Shown here one piece after another: positions 52,722-61,647 of a stretch of 64,000 bases of DNA. The position numbers and the translations under genes were made by a program. This DNA is from Bradyrhizobium cosmicum (lineage in GTDB: Bacteria > Pseudomonadota > Alphaproteobacteria > Rhizobiales > Xanthobacteraceae): assembly GCF_007290395.2 (NCBI RefSeq), contig NZ_CP041656.2, positions 5,580,001 to 5,644,000 of the forward strand, read 5' to 3'. Under the pieces are notes generated by a model. It was not told the origin of the DNA. It saw only the letters and a list, made by a program, of their open reading frames with translations, and did no database searches. Each line of letters begins with the position of its first letter. Position 1 is the stretch's first letter.

Positions 52722-53013
52722 GACTTGTAACGATGCGCCTTCGTTGCGACTCGGATTTTGACGACCGGAACTTGCCTTGCGCGACAGCGGACAACAAGAC
52801 GCGGGTTCCCGAGATCGCTCGATGGCGAGGAAATCCCTCCAAATGTTGCAATTCTCTCACAGTCGCGCCTGTTGAAGCGCGCACGCGCCTGCACAGACCT
52901 GCTTACAATCCGCGGACACGTCTGCGAGGCTGCAGATTGGACTGTTGAGCAACGAGTGGACTGTCTTTAGTCTGGCCCGGAACAAGACCGGTAAAATAAA
53001 GAGGGATGCGCCC
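52722..53013. other. Divergent intergenic region
   Basis: About 290 bases hold the promoters of the outer-membrane gene and of the GrdB-like gene. I see no coding sequence, and no promoter pattern that I can name. Confidence 0.4.
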
Positions 53014-53943
53014 ATGTCCGCGCCGCGCGACGACGAATTCGGCTTTGCGCCCGACTATGATACCCCCGTTCCTTATATGCAGCGCACGCGGGACTATTAC
53101 GCCGCGATCGGCTACACCACACCGTATCGCTGGGCGCATCATGTCGAGGCGCCATTCCAGCCGCTGAAGAAGCCCCTTTCGCAATCGCGCATCACCATCA
53201 TCACGACGGCGGCGCCGTACGATCCCACCAAGGGCGACCAGGGGCCGGGCGCAGCGTATAATGGCGGCGCGAAATTCTACCAGGTCTATGACGGCGACAC
53301 GTCGCAACAGCACGATCTGCGCATCTCGCACATCGGTTACGACCGCAAGCACACCACGGCCACCGACAACGGCACCTGGTTTCCGCTGCCGCAGCTCCTG
53401 AAGGCGAGCGCCGCGGGACGGATCGGCGAGGTCGCCCCGCGCTTCTTCGGCGCGCCAACCAACCGCAGCCATCGCGTCACGCTGGACACCGACGCGCCGG
53501 AGATTCTGGCGCGCTGTCTTGCCGACAAGGTCGACGTCGCCGTGCTGGTGCCGAACTGCCCGGTTTGCCACCAGACCACCGCGCTGGTGGCGCGGCATCT
53601 GGAGCGGAACGGCATTCCGACCGTGATCATGGGCTGCGCCAAGGACATCATCGAGCACGCCGCCGTGCCGCGCTTCCTGTTCTCGGATTTCCCGCTGGGC
53701 AATTCCGCCGGCAAACCGCATGACGTCGCCTCGCAGGCGCAGACGCTGGAGCTCGCGCTGAAACTGCTGGAGACCGCCAGCGGCCCGCAGACCACGATGC
53801 AGTCGCCGCTGCGCTGGAGCGAGGACGCCTCCTGGAAGCTCGACTACAACAACGTCGCGCAGCTTTCGCCGGAAGAGCTGGCGCGCCGCCGCGCCGAATT
53901 CGACAAGCAGAAGGAGATCGCCCGCGGCAACCGCGCCGCCTGA
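53014..53943 (+). CDS. Glycine/sarcosine/betaine or D-proline reductase B-like protein
   Basis: A 309-residue protein of the GrdB/PrdB-like family. Segments are YAAIGYTTPYRWAHHVEAPF, ITIITTAAPYDPTKGDQGPG, DGDTSQQHDLRISHIGYDRK, VLVPNCPVCHQTTALVARHL and IPTVIMGCAKDIIEHAAVPR. In the anaerobic enzymes a selenocysteine sits at the redox site; here CPVC provides two cysteines. It lies 38 bases upstream of a class III CoA transferase. In an aerobe the role is unknown and may not be glycine reductase. The ATG at 53014 has GAGGG upstream. Confidence 0.85.
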   Translation: MSAPRDDEFGFAPDYDTPVPYMQRTRDYYAAIGYTTPYRWAHHVEAPFQPLKKPLSQSRITIITTAAPYDPTKGDQGPGAAYNGGAKFYQVYDGDTSQQHDLRISHIGYDRKHTTATDNGTWFPLPQLLKASAAGRIGEVAPRFFGAPTNRSHRVTLDTDAPEILARCLADKVDVAVLVPNCPVCHQTTALVARHLERNGIPTVIMGCAKDIIEHAAVPRFLFSDFPLGNSAGKPHDVASQAQTLELALKLLETASGPQTTMQSPLRWSEDASWKLDYNNVAQLSPEELARRRAEFDKQKEIARGNRAA

Positions 53944-53981
53944 CGTCCTCCGATAACGAAAACAAAAACAGGGAGAACGAC

Positions 53982-55175
53982 GTGACGCGACCGTTCGAGG
54001 GCGTGAAGATCCTGGACTTCACGCAAGTGCTGGCCGGCCCCTACGCAAGCTACCAGCTCGCGCTGCTGGGGGCGGATGTCATCAAGGTCGAGCGGCGCGA
54101 AGGCGAGGACATGCGCCGCACGCCGCTCAGCCGCGAATGGGCCGAGCGCGGGCTTGCGCCGGCGTTCCAGGCGATCAACGGCAACAAGCGCAGCCTGACG
54201 CTCGACCTGCAAAAGCCGGACGCGATCGCGATCGTGAAGAAGCTCGCCGCACAGGTCGACATCGTCATGGAGAATTTTCGGCCGGGCGTGATGGACAAGC
54301 TCGGCATCGGCTACGAGGCGCTCTCGGCGATCAATCCGAAGCTGATCTATTGCGCGGTGTCGGGCTTCGGCCAGACCGGCCCGGACCGGCTGCGGCCCGG
54401 CTATGACGGCAAGATGCAGGCGCTGTCGGGTATCATGGCGATCACGGGCCATCACGAAACGGGCCCGACGCGCGCCGGCTTTGCGGTCTGCGACGTGCTC
54501 TCGGGCGCCACGGCCGCGTTCGGCGTGTCGAGCGCACTGTACCAGCGCGACCGCACCGGCAAGGGCCAGTTCGTCGATGTCTCCATGCTGGAGGCGACGA
54601 TGGCGTTTCTCTCCGGGCAGATTGCGGACTGGTCGGTTGCCGGTCACCGCCAGCAATTGTCGGGCAACCAGGCGGTGAGCCGCCGGACCACGGCGAATTT
54701 GTTCAAATGCGGCGACGGCCACATCCTGCTCGCGGTCAACAACGAAAAACAATATCGCGCGCTGATGTCCGCGCTCGGCCGCGAAGACACGCTGTCCGAT
54801 CCGCGCTTCGCTGACTGGTTTTCGCGCAACGAGAACGAGCCGGCCCTGCGCGCCATCATCGAGGAGGCCCTTGCAGCAAAAACCGCGCGCGAATGGGAGA
54901 CGATTCTGGAAGACGCCGGCGCGCCCTGCGCCAGCATCTGGAAGATCGAGGAGGTCATAGATCATCCCCAGATCAAGGCGCGTGGCGCGATCCAGGAACT
55001 GGATACGTCCTACGGCCGCCTGCGCTTCGCCGGCAGCGGCTTCAAGCTCGCCCATGGCGGCGGCAAGCTCGACCGGATGGCGCCGGAGTTGGGCGCGGAT
55101 ACGGATGCGGTGCTGGGAGAATTGGGATTCGATGCGAAGGAGATCGCAGGGTTGCGGGAACGGGAGATTGTGTGA
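53982..55175 (+). CDS. CaiB/BaiF class III CoA transferase
   Basis: A 397-residue family III CoA transferase, moving CoA between carboxylic acids. The fold signature is the start FEGVKILDFTQVLAGPYASY and KVERREGEDMRR, NGNKRSLTLDLQKPDAIAIV, and ENFRPGVMDKLGIGYEALS; the catalytic aspartate lies in GQFVDVSMLEATMAFL. A C-terminal IEEVIDHPQIKARG is typical. GGGAGAACGACGTG precedes the start at 53982 (GTG). It follows the GrdB-like gene by 38 bases, so they may act in one pathway. Confidence 0.93.
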   Translation: MTRPFEGVKILDFTQVLAGPYASYQLALLGADVIKVERREGEDMRRTPLSREWAERGLAPAFQAINGNKRSLTLDLQKPDAIAIVKKLAAQVDIVMENFRPGVMDKLGIGYEALSAINPKLIYCAVSGFGQTGPDRLRPGYDGKMQALSGIMAITGHHETGPTRAGFAVCDVLSGATAAFGVSSALYQRDRTGKGQFVDVSMLEATMAFLSGQIADWSVAGHRQQLSGNQAVSRRTTANLFKCGDGHILLAVNNEKQYRALMSALGREDTLSDPRFADWFSRNENEPALRAIIEEALAAKTAREWETILEDAGAPCASIWKIEEVIDHPQIKARGAIQELDTSYGRLRFAGSGFKLAHGGGKLDRMAPELGADTDAVLGELGFDAKEIAGLREREIV

Positions 55176-55196
55176 AGGCAGCGCTTCGCATTTTCC

Positions 55197-55341
55197 CGTC
55201 ATCCCGGGGCGCGCGTAGCGCGAGCCCGGGATCCGTAACCACAGGGAGCGGTTATGGCGCGAGGCGATAGCGACGAGTCGTCGCCACACTCCGGCCTGTG
55301 GCTATGGATCCCGGATCTGTGCTTCGCTTGTCCGGGACGAC
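55197..55341. repeat. Palindromic intergenic repeat (GAGCCCGGGATCC family), copy 2
   Basis: Arms GCGCGAGCCCGGGATCC and GGATCCCGGATCTGTGCTTC, with GTCATCCCGGGG and CCGGGACGAC at the ends, enclose about 70 bases. The left arm matches the arm of the 44608-44705 element closely. Confidence 0.72.
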
Positions 55342-55381
55342 AGCGGAGTAAATGGCGCCAGCTTGCCCAAGACGCACGCAG

Positions 55382-56146
55382 CTAGAACAATGACCCCTGC
55401 CCGTCGTCTGCCGATCCAGCCGCAACCTTCCGCGCCGCCTTCTTCGGCTTCATCGCCTCCGCCTCCGCCGCCATCTCCTCCGCGCTGACTGGCAACAGCA
55501 GCTGGTCGTCGTCGTTAGCCACGCGGTTGACGCGGGTGGAGACGGGGTGCCAGACGAATTCACCGATGCGCGGGGCGGTCATCAGCGGCAGGATCGCATC
55601 GATCTCGTCGCCGCGACTGTCGAGCCAGCGCTCGAAATCGCGCGGGCTGATGGTCACGGGCACGCGGTCATGCAGCGCGGCGAGATCCTCGCTCGCCGCC
55701 GCCGTGACGATTGCGACGGTATCGACTTCCTCGCCGTTCGGCCCGGCCCAGGTCTCGAACAAGGCGGCGAAACCGAGCGGCGTGCCGTCGGCGCGATGGA
55801 TGAAATAAGGTTGCTTGCGACCGCCTTCCGTCTTCCATTCGTAATAGCCGTCGGCCGGGATCAGGCCGCGGCGCCGGCGAATCGCGTTCTTGAACGCCGG
55901 CTTCTCCAGCACCGTCTCGGAACGGGCGTTGATCAATAATGTAAATCCACGGGGGTCCTTGACCCAGCTCGGCAACAGGCCCCAGCGCATCAGCCGAAAA
56001 TGACGGGTACCGCTCTCGACCATAACGACAGGAATCGGTTGTGTCGGGGCGACATTGTACCGTGGCGGGAAGTTGGGCTGCTCGATATAGCCGAACAGTT
56101 GCCGTAAAGCCGCGGGGGCCGAAGTTATGACAAAGCGTCCACACAT
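55382..56146 (-). CDS. SOS response-associated peptidase (YedK/HMCES)
   Basis: A 254-residue SRAP-family protein that crosslinks to abasic sites in single-stranded DNA. The N-terminal catalytic Cys2 is present (MCGRFV). Other family residues are RYNVAPTQPIPVV (about 29-41), LINARSET with Asn/Arg/Glu, LIPADGYYEWK with active-site Glu, and LHDRVPV (His). The C-terminus is a Lys/Ala-rich tail. Functions in DNA repair in the cytoplasm. Confidence 0.94.
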   Translation of the reverse strand: MCGRFVITSAPAALRQLFGYIEQPNFPPRYNVAPTQPIPVVMVESGTRHFRLMRWGLLPSWVKDPRGFTLLINARSETVLEKPAFKNAIRRRRGLIPADGYYEWKTEGGRKQPYFIHRADGTPLGFAALFETWAGPNGEEVDTVAIVTAAASEDLAALHDRVPVTISPRDFERWLDSRGDEIDAILPLMTAPRIGEFVWHPVSTRVNRVANDDDQLLLPVSAEEMAAEAEAMKPKKAARKVAAGSADDGQGSLF

Positions 56147-56207
56147 CCTGAGGCCAATATAGGGTCCGTTGAGGTCCTTTTAACCCCGAACGTTAACACT
56201 GCAGCAG

Positions 56208-56705
56208 ATGAGCTCAACGGCCTCCCAACCCGCGACGCATGCAAGGACGGGCCCCGAGGCCGCGGCCTGGGCCGAGCGGCTGCGCGTGGCCAACATCAAC
56301 CCGCGAACCGGACTTGCCACTGACTATCTCAATCATTTCAACGAAGCCGTGATGCTGCTCGAAATGATTCCCGATATGCCGGAATGCGCCGAAGACTTCC
56401 TGACCTGGACGCCGCTGTCCTATGCCGAGCATTTCACGGCTTCGAATTTCAAGGCACGGGATCTGGCAATCGAAGCCTATGAGAAGGCCGAACCGTCCGT
56501 CCGGGCCCAGTTCGACAACATCACCCAGACCCTGCACTCGATCCTGACCGCGGTCGGCACAGCCATGCGCGAGGTCGAGAAGGACGAGACTCGCGTCAAG
56601 CTCGCCGAGCAGGCCACCCTCTGGGTCCAGCCGCTGATCGCGGCCTGCGGCGGCGTCATCCATGGCGGCGCGGACGCCGACGTCGACACCATCATGGCAA
56701 ATTGA
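56208..56705 (+). CDS. Alphaproteobacterial protein of unknown function, 165 residues
   Basis: A cytoplasmic protein with no membrane segment. Segments include TGLATDYLNHFNEAVMLLEM, IPDMPECAEDFLTWTPLSYA, EHFTASNFKARDLAIEAYEK and RAQFDNITQTLHSILTAVGT. It appears mostly helical. I cannot name a family. It lies 16 bases upstream of a NUDIX gene and the two may be co-transcribed. Confidence 0.75.
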   Translation: MSSTASQPATHARTGPEAAAWAERLRVANINPRTGLATDYLNHFNEAVMLLEMIPDMPECAEDFLTWTPLSYAEHFTASNFKARDLAIEAYEKAEPSVRAQFDNITQTLHSILTAVGTAMREVEKDETRVKLAEQATLWVQPLIAACGGVIHGGADADVDTIMAN

Positions 56706-56721
56706 GCCAGGTAGCTGAGAT

Positions 56722-57156
56722 ATGTCAGCGGCCGCCCAGCCCACCCATCCCCAGATCGCGGTCAGCGCCGCGATTTTTCGCGACGGCAAGGTGCTGCTGA
56801 CCCGCCGCGCCCGCTCGCCCGCCAAGGGGTTCTATTCGCTGCCGGGCGGCCGGGTCGAGTTCGGCGAATCGCTGCACCAGGCCCTGGCACGCGAGATCGA
56901 CGAGGAGACCGGGCTGAAGATCGAGATCATCGGCCTTGCCGGCTGGCGCGAAGTGCTGCCGGCCACGGCCGGCGCTGGGCATTATTTGATCATGTCCTTT
57001 GCCGCCCGCTGGGTGGCCGAGGAGCCGGCTCTCAACGACGAGCTCGACGACCTCCGCTGGATAGCCCCGGGCGCTCTGGCGGACCTCGGCGATCTCCAGC
57101 TCACCGGGGGGCTGGAGGAGGTCATCCAGGCAGCCTACAGGCTGCTCGAGCCCTGA
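56722..57156 (+). CDS. NUDIX hydrolase
   Basis: A 144-residue NUDIX protein with a canonical box: GGRVEFGESLHQALAREIDE followed by ETGL (Gx5Ex7REUxEExGU, about 36-58). Its NTP- or nucleotide-diphosphate substrate cannot be told from sequence; the length fits housekeeping MutT or ADP-ribose pyrophosphatase types. It follows the 165-residue gene by 16 bases. Confidence 0.9.
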   Translation: MSAAAQPTHPQIAVSAAIFRDGKVLLTRRARSPAKGFYSLPGGRVEFGESLHQALAREIDEETGLKIEIIGLAGWREVLPATAGAGHYLIMSFAARWVAEEPALNDELDDLRWIAPGALADLGDLQLTGGLEEVIQAAYRLLEP

Positions 57157-57203
57157 CGGCCCCGCCTTGCGTCATCAGCCCCGAGGGGGCATACAGCCCG
57201 CCG

Positions 57204-57581
57204 ATGTCCACGCGATTTCTGGCCATTTTTGCCCTGATTCTCGCCTGCGCCTCCGTGCCCGCGAGGGCCCAGAGCGTGGCCGCGCCGTTTGACGCCGATT
57301 TGCAGCGGCTGGCGGAGATCCTCGGGGGACTGCACTATCTGCGCGGCATCTGCGGGGCCAACGAGGGCAACAAATGGCGCAACGAGATGCAGGCGCTGAT
57401 CGATGCCGAAACCCCCTCGGGCGAGCGCCGCACCCGCATGATCGCCGGCTTCAACCGCGGCTATAATGGCTTTCAGCAGACCTACCGGAGCTGCACGCCG
57501 GCGGCGACGGTGGCGATCCGCCGCTACATCGAGGAAGGCTCGAAGATCTCGCGGGATCTCACGGCGCGTTACGCGAATTAG
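57204..57581 (+). CDS. TIGR02301 family secreted protein
   Basis: A 125-residue protein with a signal peptide (MSTRFLAIFALILACASVPA, cleavage near ARA-Q). The mature part fits TIGR02301: LAEILGGLHYLRGICGANEG, MQALIDAETPSGERRTRMIA and GFNRGYNGFQQTYRSC. Two conserved cysteines (in GICGAN and YRSCTP) probably form a disulphide. This family is restricted to alphaproteobacteria and has no assigned function. Confidence 0.88.
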   Translation: MSTRFLAIFALILACASVPARAQSVAAPFDADLQRLAEILGGLHYLRGICGANEGNKWRNEMQALIDAETPSGERRTRMIAGFNRGYNGFQQTYRSCTPAATVAIRRYIEEGSKISRDLTARYAN

Positions 57582-57743
57582 TCTCTCTCCGTCGTTCCGG
57601 GGCGGCGACGGGAACCCTGTCATCGTCTTTGTCCACCGCCATTAACCGTTCTTAAAGATGTGGCCTAGCGGCCGTTAATGTGCGTGCTACACCTCTGGCA
57701 CAGCGCATCGCCGTGGATCGCGCCCCAGCCCTGATCGAGTTTC

Positions 57744-58010
57744 ATGAGCCAGCCGATTTCCTACGCCCCCGCCCGCGCGCCGCTGCCCGACCACGAGCAG
57801 AAACAGGCCGCACTGAGCTATCTCAACGAAGCCTGGGCCGAAGCGCGCCATGACGGTGTCGACGGCGACTGCCTGGCGCAGGCGAGCCTGTTCGCGGCGC
57901 TCGCCGAGCTCGTCGGCACCTATGGCGAAGACGCGGTGGCGAAGTTCGTCGAGGGTTTTCCCGGCCGCATCCGCAACGGCGAATTCTCCGTCGACATCTC
58001 CCGGCAGTAA
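57744..58010 (+). CDS. Small protein of unknown function, 88 residues
   Basis: Begins MSQPISYAPARAPLPDHEQK and continues ALSYLNEAWAEARHDGVDGD and FAALAELVGTYGEDAVAKFV, a helical cytoplasmic protein. The segment CLAQASLFAALAELV is conserved-looking. A poor ribosome binding site precedes the ATG. I recall similar proteins in Bradyrhizobium but no function. Confidence 0.72.
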   Translation: MSQPISYAPARAPLPDHEQKQAALSYLNEAWAEARHDGVDGDCLAQASLFAALAELVGTYGEDAVAKFVEGFPGRIRNGEFSVDISRQ

Positions 58011-58202
58011 GCATCCTCCGAAAATGACCCCGCCACACGGGCGGGGCCAGTCTACGGATGAATGACTTTGCGAACAGGTTTTGCGAGTTCGCGAAGTCTG
58101 CCGGATTTATCGCACGGAAGCATTTCGCCGTAGACAAGCATTAGTCTGGCGACGACCGGGACATTTTCCCAGAACGATCGGGAACGCGCGACTTTATTTC
58201 TT

Positions 58203-58252
58203 GAGCATGATCTTTTCGGAAGACCGCGTCACACTTTTCCGGATCATGCTCT
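58203..58252. repeat. Dispersed palindrome (CTAGAGCATGATC family), copy 2
   Basis: GAGCATGATCTTTTCGGAAG and near-complement around a short centre; counterpart of 9890-9937. The adjacent CTA supplies the sulfurtransferase stop. Confidence 0.87.
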
Positions 58253-59117
58253 AGTCGGTCTCGATCGGCAGCGCCGGATCTCTTGCCCACTCCCCCATCG
58301 AGGCGTCATACAGCGATAGCTTGTCGTAGCCGAGCTGCGTCAGCAGCAGCAGGTCGATCGTCGCCGAGATGCCGCCGCCGCAATAACAGATCACGTTCTT
58401 GTCGCGCGTGACGCCCTGGGCCGCGAACCTGGCTTCGGCATCCGCAAGATTCGCCAGCGTCTTGTCGGCATTGGTGAGCGATGCGGCTGATACGTTGACG
58501 CTGCCGGGAATGCGGCCGGGCCGGCCATAGCGGCTCGGCTCGAGGCCGCGATGAAACTGCGGCCCAAGCGCGTTGACGGTCACGGTCGAGGGATCGCCGA
58601 TGCGTGCCTTCACGATGTTCCTGTCGACGAAGAAGCCCGCGCGCGGCGCGGCCTTGAAGGTCGTGGCCGGATAGCCCTTCGGCGCGCCCGTCTCGATCGG
58701 CCGCCCCTCTTCCTTCCATTTGTCGAAACCGCCGTCGAGCACGCGCGCGTCGACACCGAGCGAGCGCAGCATCCACCAGAACCGGGTCGACCACATCATC
58801 GTGCCGATGCTGTAAAGCACGACGGTCTTGCTTGCATCGAGGCCGTGGCGGCCGAAGGCGGCTTCGAGTTGCGCCACGCCGGGCATCATGAAGAACTGCT
58901 GCGCCGAGGTGTCGGAGAACTGGCCTTGCAGGTCGAGGAAATCCGCGCCCGGGATGTGGCCGGCCGCAAAGGTCTTGTCGCCGGGGACCGCGCGATAGGG
59001 CACGTCGCTGCCAGGCGGCACAGGCTCGTTATAGGTCGTGCAGTCGTAGAGGCGGAGATTGGGATCGCCGAGGATGGCGGCGAGTTGCTCGGTGGTGATG
59101 ATGGCGTTCTCACTCAT
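58251..59117 (-). CDS. sseA: 3-Mercaptopyruvate or thiosulfate sulfurtransferase
   Basis: A 288-residue two-domain rhodanese. The inactive N-terminal domain (about 1-140) contains DPNLRLYDCTTYNEP and GHIPGADFLDLQGQFSD; the active domain has the catalytic cysteine in VICYCGGGISATIDLLLL (CxGGGIS loop, about 238-255). The loop CGGGISA differs from CGSGVTA of classical enzymes, but the length and glycines fit mercaptopyruvate sulfurtransferases. Its TAG stop lies at the edge of a dispersed palindrome. Confidence 0.92.
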   Translation of the reverse strand: MSENAIITTEQLAAILGDPNLRLYDCTTYNEPVPPGSDVPYRAVPGDKTFAAGHIPGADFLDLQGQFSDTSAQQFFMMPGVAQLEAAFGRHGLDASKTVVLYSIGTMMWSTRFWWMLRSLGVDARVLDGGFDKWKEEGRPIETGAPKGYPATTFKAAPRAGFFVDRNIVKARIGDPSTVTVNALGPQFHRGLEPSRYGRPGRIPGSVNVSAASLTNADKTLANLADAEARFAAQGVTRDKNVICYCGGGISATIDLLLLTQLGYDKLSLYDASMGEWARDPALPIETD

Positions 59118-59184
59118 GGGTCATGTCTCCCTTCGTGAATCACGAGCCCGCTTCTGCACCAGCAAGCAACCCGCAAATGTTCCC

Positions 59185-59310
59185 CCGTCACCCTGAGGTG
59201 CCGGAGCGCAGCGGAGGCCTCGAAGGGCGACGGCCACCAGCGGGGCCGCTCATCCTTCGAGGCTTGCCATAAGGTGCAAAGCACCGCATGGCGCGCACCT
59301 CAGGATGACG
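59185..59310. repeat. Palindromic intergenic repeat (CACCCTGAGGTGC type)
   Basis: CCGTCACCCTGAGGTGC at the left and GCGCACCTCAGGATGACGG at the right form imperfect arms; CCTCGAAGG and CCTTCGAGG form an inner pair. It lies between sulfurtransferase and dihydroorotase genes. Confidence 0.75.
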
Positions 59311-59329
59311 GATAACAATACCCGCGCCC

Positions 59330-60664
59330 CTACTGCTTCAGCGTCTCCAGAAACCGCACCGGCTCGCCCTGCGACGGCGTCACGAGCTCACCCTGCCACA
59401 TCACGCGGCGGCCGCGGATGAAGGTGCCGACGGGCCAGCCGGTGACGCGGACGCCATCATAGGGAGTCCAGCCGGCCTTGGACGCGACCCATTTGTTGGT
59501 GATGGTCTCGCTGCGCTTGAGATCGACGATCGTGAAGTCGGCGTCGTAGCCCGCGGCGATGCGGCCCTTGCAGGCCATGTTGTAGAGACGCGCGGGGCCG
59601 GCGCTGGTGAGGTCGACGAACCTTGCCAGCGACAGGCGGCCGGCATTGACGTGGTCGAGCATGAGCGGCACCAGCGTCTGGACGCCCGTCATGCCCGACG
59701 GCGAAGCCGGATAGGTCTTTTGCTTTTCTTCCAGCGTATGCGGGGCGTGGTCGGAGCCGAGCACGTCGATGATGCCCTGCTCGATGCCGCGCCAGATGCC
59801 GGTGCGGTGATCGGCACCGCGCACCGGCGGATTCATCTGCGCCAGCGTGCCAAGCCGCTCGTAGCATTCGGGCGCGACCAGGGTGAGATGATGCGGCGTC
59901 GCCTCGCAGGAGGCGACATCCTTGTGGTCGCGCAGGAATTCGATCTCTTCTTTGGTCGAGATGTGCAGCACGTGGATGCGCTTGCCGGTCTCGTGCGCGA
60001 GCTTGACCAGACGCTGCGTCGCCATCAGGGCCGCGGTCTCGTCGCGCCAGACCGGATGCGAACGCGGATCGCCCTCGATGCGCAGCGGCTTGCGCTCGTT
60101 GAGGCGGTACTCGTCCTCGGCATGGAAGGCCGCGCGGCGGCGGATCACCTGGAAGATGCGGCGCAGGCTCTCGTCGTCCTCCACCAGCAGCGCGCCGGTC
60201 GAGGAGCCGATGAACACCTTGACGCCGGCGCAGCCCGGCGCGCGCTCCAGCACGGGCAGGTCCTGCACGTTCTCACGGGTGCCGCCGATGAAAAAGGCGA
60301 AATCGCAATGCATGCGGTGATGGGCACGCTTGACCTTATCGGTGAAGGTGGCCTCGGTCACCGTGAGCGGCGAGGTGTTGGGCATCTCGAACACGGCGGT
60401 GACGCCGCCCATCACGGCGCTGCGCGAGCCGGTTTCGAGATCTTCCTTCTGCTCCAGCCCGGGCTCGCGGAAATGCACCTGCGTGTCCATCACGCCGGGC
60501 AGGATGTGGAGGCCCTTGCAGTCGATCACCTCCGCCGCGGAGGCCTGTGACAGCGAGCCCAGCTCCGCGATACGGCCGTTGGCGATGCCGATATCGCGAG
60601 CACCCTCGCCGTCCTGGTTGACGACGGTGCCGCCCTTGAGGATCACGTCGAAGCGCTGGGTCAT
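59330..60664 (-). CDS. pyrC: Dihydroorotase
   Basis: A 444-residue amidohydrolase of pyrimidine biosynthesis, converting carbamoyl-aspartate to dihydroorotate. The metal-binding motif DTQVHFREPG (about 60-69) is intact; further residues are in HVLHISTKEEIEF, CEATPHHLTL, and the metal Asp in VLGSDHAPHTLEEKQKTYPA. The carbamylated lysine position lies in AGVKVFIGSS (about 150-158). Length fits class I. I start at 60664 (ATG); upstream codons overlap the divergent YgfZ promoter. The start reads MTQRFDVILKGGTVVNQDGE. Confidence 0.94.
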   Translation of the reverse strand: MTQRFDVILKGGTVVNQDGEGARDIGIANGRIAELGSLSQASAAEVIDCKGLHILPGVMDTQVHFREPGLEQKEDLETGSRSAVMGGVTAVFEMPNTSPLTVTEATFTDKVKRAHHRMHCDFAFFIGGTRENVQDLPVLERAPGCAGVKVFIGSSTGALLVEDDESLRRIFQVIRRRAAFHAEDEYRLNERKPLRIEGDPRSHPVWRDETAALMATQRLVKLAHETGKRIHVLHISTKEEIEFLRDHKDVASCEATPHHLTLVAPECYERLGTLAQMNPPVRGADHRTGIWRGIEQGIIDVLGSDHAPHTLEEKQKTYPASPSGMTGVQTLVPLMLDHVNAGRLSLARFVDLTSAGPARLYNMACKGRIAAGYDADFTIVDLKRSETITNKWVASKAGWTPYDGVRVTGWPVGTFIRGRRVMWQGELVTPSQGEPVRFLETLKQ

Positions 60665-60765
60665 GGCTGAATGCCTCTCTCGTCCCCAAGCGCGGGGCTT
60701 GAGGTCTTGTCGTTTATGCCTCGCGGGCTTACGTTCCGGAGCACCATGTCGCAAGAGATTTTCGC

Positions 60766-61647
60766 ATGAAATCAGCGTTTCTTCCCGACCGGGGCGTGGT
60801 CAAGGTCGCGGGCGAGGATGCACGCAACTTCCTCAACGGCCTGATCACGACCGATCTCGACAAGCTCAAGCCGGGTCTGGGCCGATTCGGCGCGCTGCTG
60901 ACGCCGCAGGGCAAGATCATCGTGGACTTCCTGATCACGGAAGCGCCCGCCGGTCATGGCGGCGGGTTCCTGATCGACTGCCCGAAGGCGCTGGCCGACG
61001 GCCTCGCCACCAAGCTTAAATTCTACAAGCTGCGCGCCAAGGTCACGGTGGAAAACCTCTCCGATGATCTCGGCGTTCTCGCGGCCTGGGACGGCACGCC
61101 GGCGGCGCAGCCGGATCTCGCCTTCGCCGACCCGCGCAATGCCGAGCTCGGCATGCGCATCCTGATCCCCGAAGATCTCAAGCAGAAGCTCTCCGACCTG
61201 ATCGGCGCGGAGCTGGTCGATGCGGCCGCCTACGAGGCGCATCGCATCGCGCTGGGCGTGCCGCGCGGCGGGCTGGATTTCACGTACAGCGATGCGTTCC
61301 CGCACGAGACCAACATGGACCGTCTCGCCGGCGTCGATTTCGACAAGGGCTGCTACGTCGGTCAGGAAGTCGTCTCGCGCATGCAGCATCGCGGCACTGC
61401 GCGCACCCGCAGCGTCAAGGTTTTGCTCGATGACTTCTCGCCGGAGGCCGGTGTCAGCATTCTCGCCGGCGACAAGCCGGTCGGCACCATGGGCTCGTCG
61501 GCGCAGGGCAAGGGCATCGCACTGGTGCGCATCGACCGCGTCGCCGACGCGCTCGATGCCGGCCAACCGCTCACTGCCGGCGGCCTCGCCCTGACGCTCG
61601 CCGAACCCGAGGTCGTGCGCATTCCGACGAAGCAACCCATCGCATGA
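60766..61647 (+). CDS. ygfZ: Tetrahydrofolate-binding YgfZ family protein
   Basis: A 293-residue GcvT-like folate-binding protein that helps repair or assemble Fe-S clusters. The signature motif KGCYVGQEVVSRMQHRGT (about 194-211) is present with the conserved cysteine. The N-terminal part FLPDRGVVKVAGEDARNFLN and LLTPQGKIIVDFLI follow the family. Its ATG lies 7 bases from an AGAGA stretch. It overlaps the downstream glycosylase gene by 4 bases. Confidence 0.94.
   Translation: MKSAFLPDRGVVKVAGEDARNFLNGLITTDLDKLKPGLGRFGALLTPQGKIIVDFLITEAPAGHGGGFLIDCPKALADGLATKLKFYKLRAKVTVENLSDDLGVLAAWDGTPAAQPDLAFADPRNAELGMRILIPEDLKQKLSDLIGAELVDAAAYEAHRIALGVPRGGLDFTYSDAFPHETNMDRLAGVDFDKGCYVGQEVVSRMQHRGTARTRSVKVLLDDFSPEAGVSILAGDKPVGTMGSSAQGKGIALVRIDRVADALDAGQPLTAGGLALTLAEPEVVRIPTKQPIA

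Noticed and set aside
53575..53640. A possible selenocysteine codon in the GrdB-like gene
   Set aside because: The redox site reads CPVC with ordinary Cys codons and no in-frame TGA.
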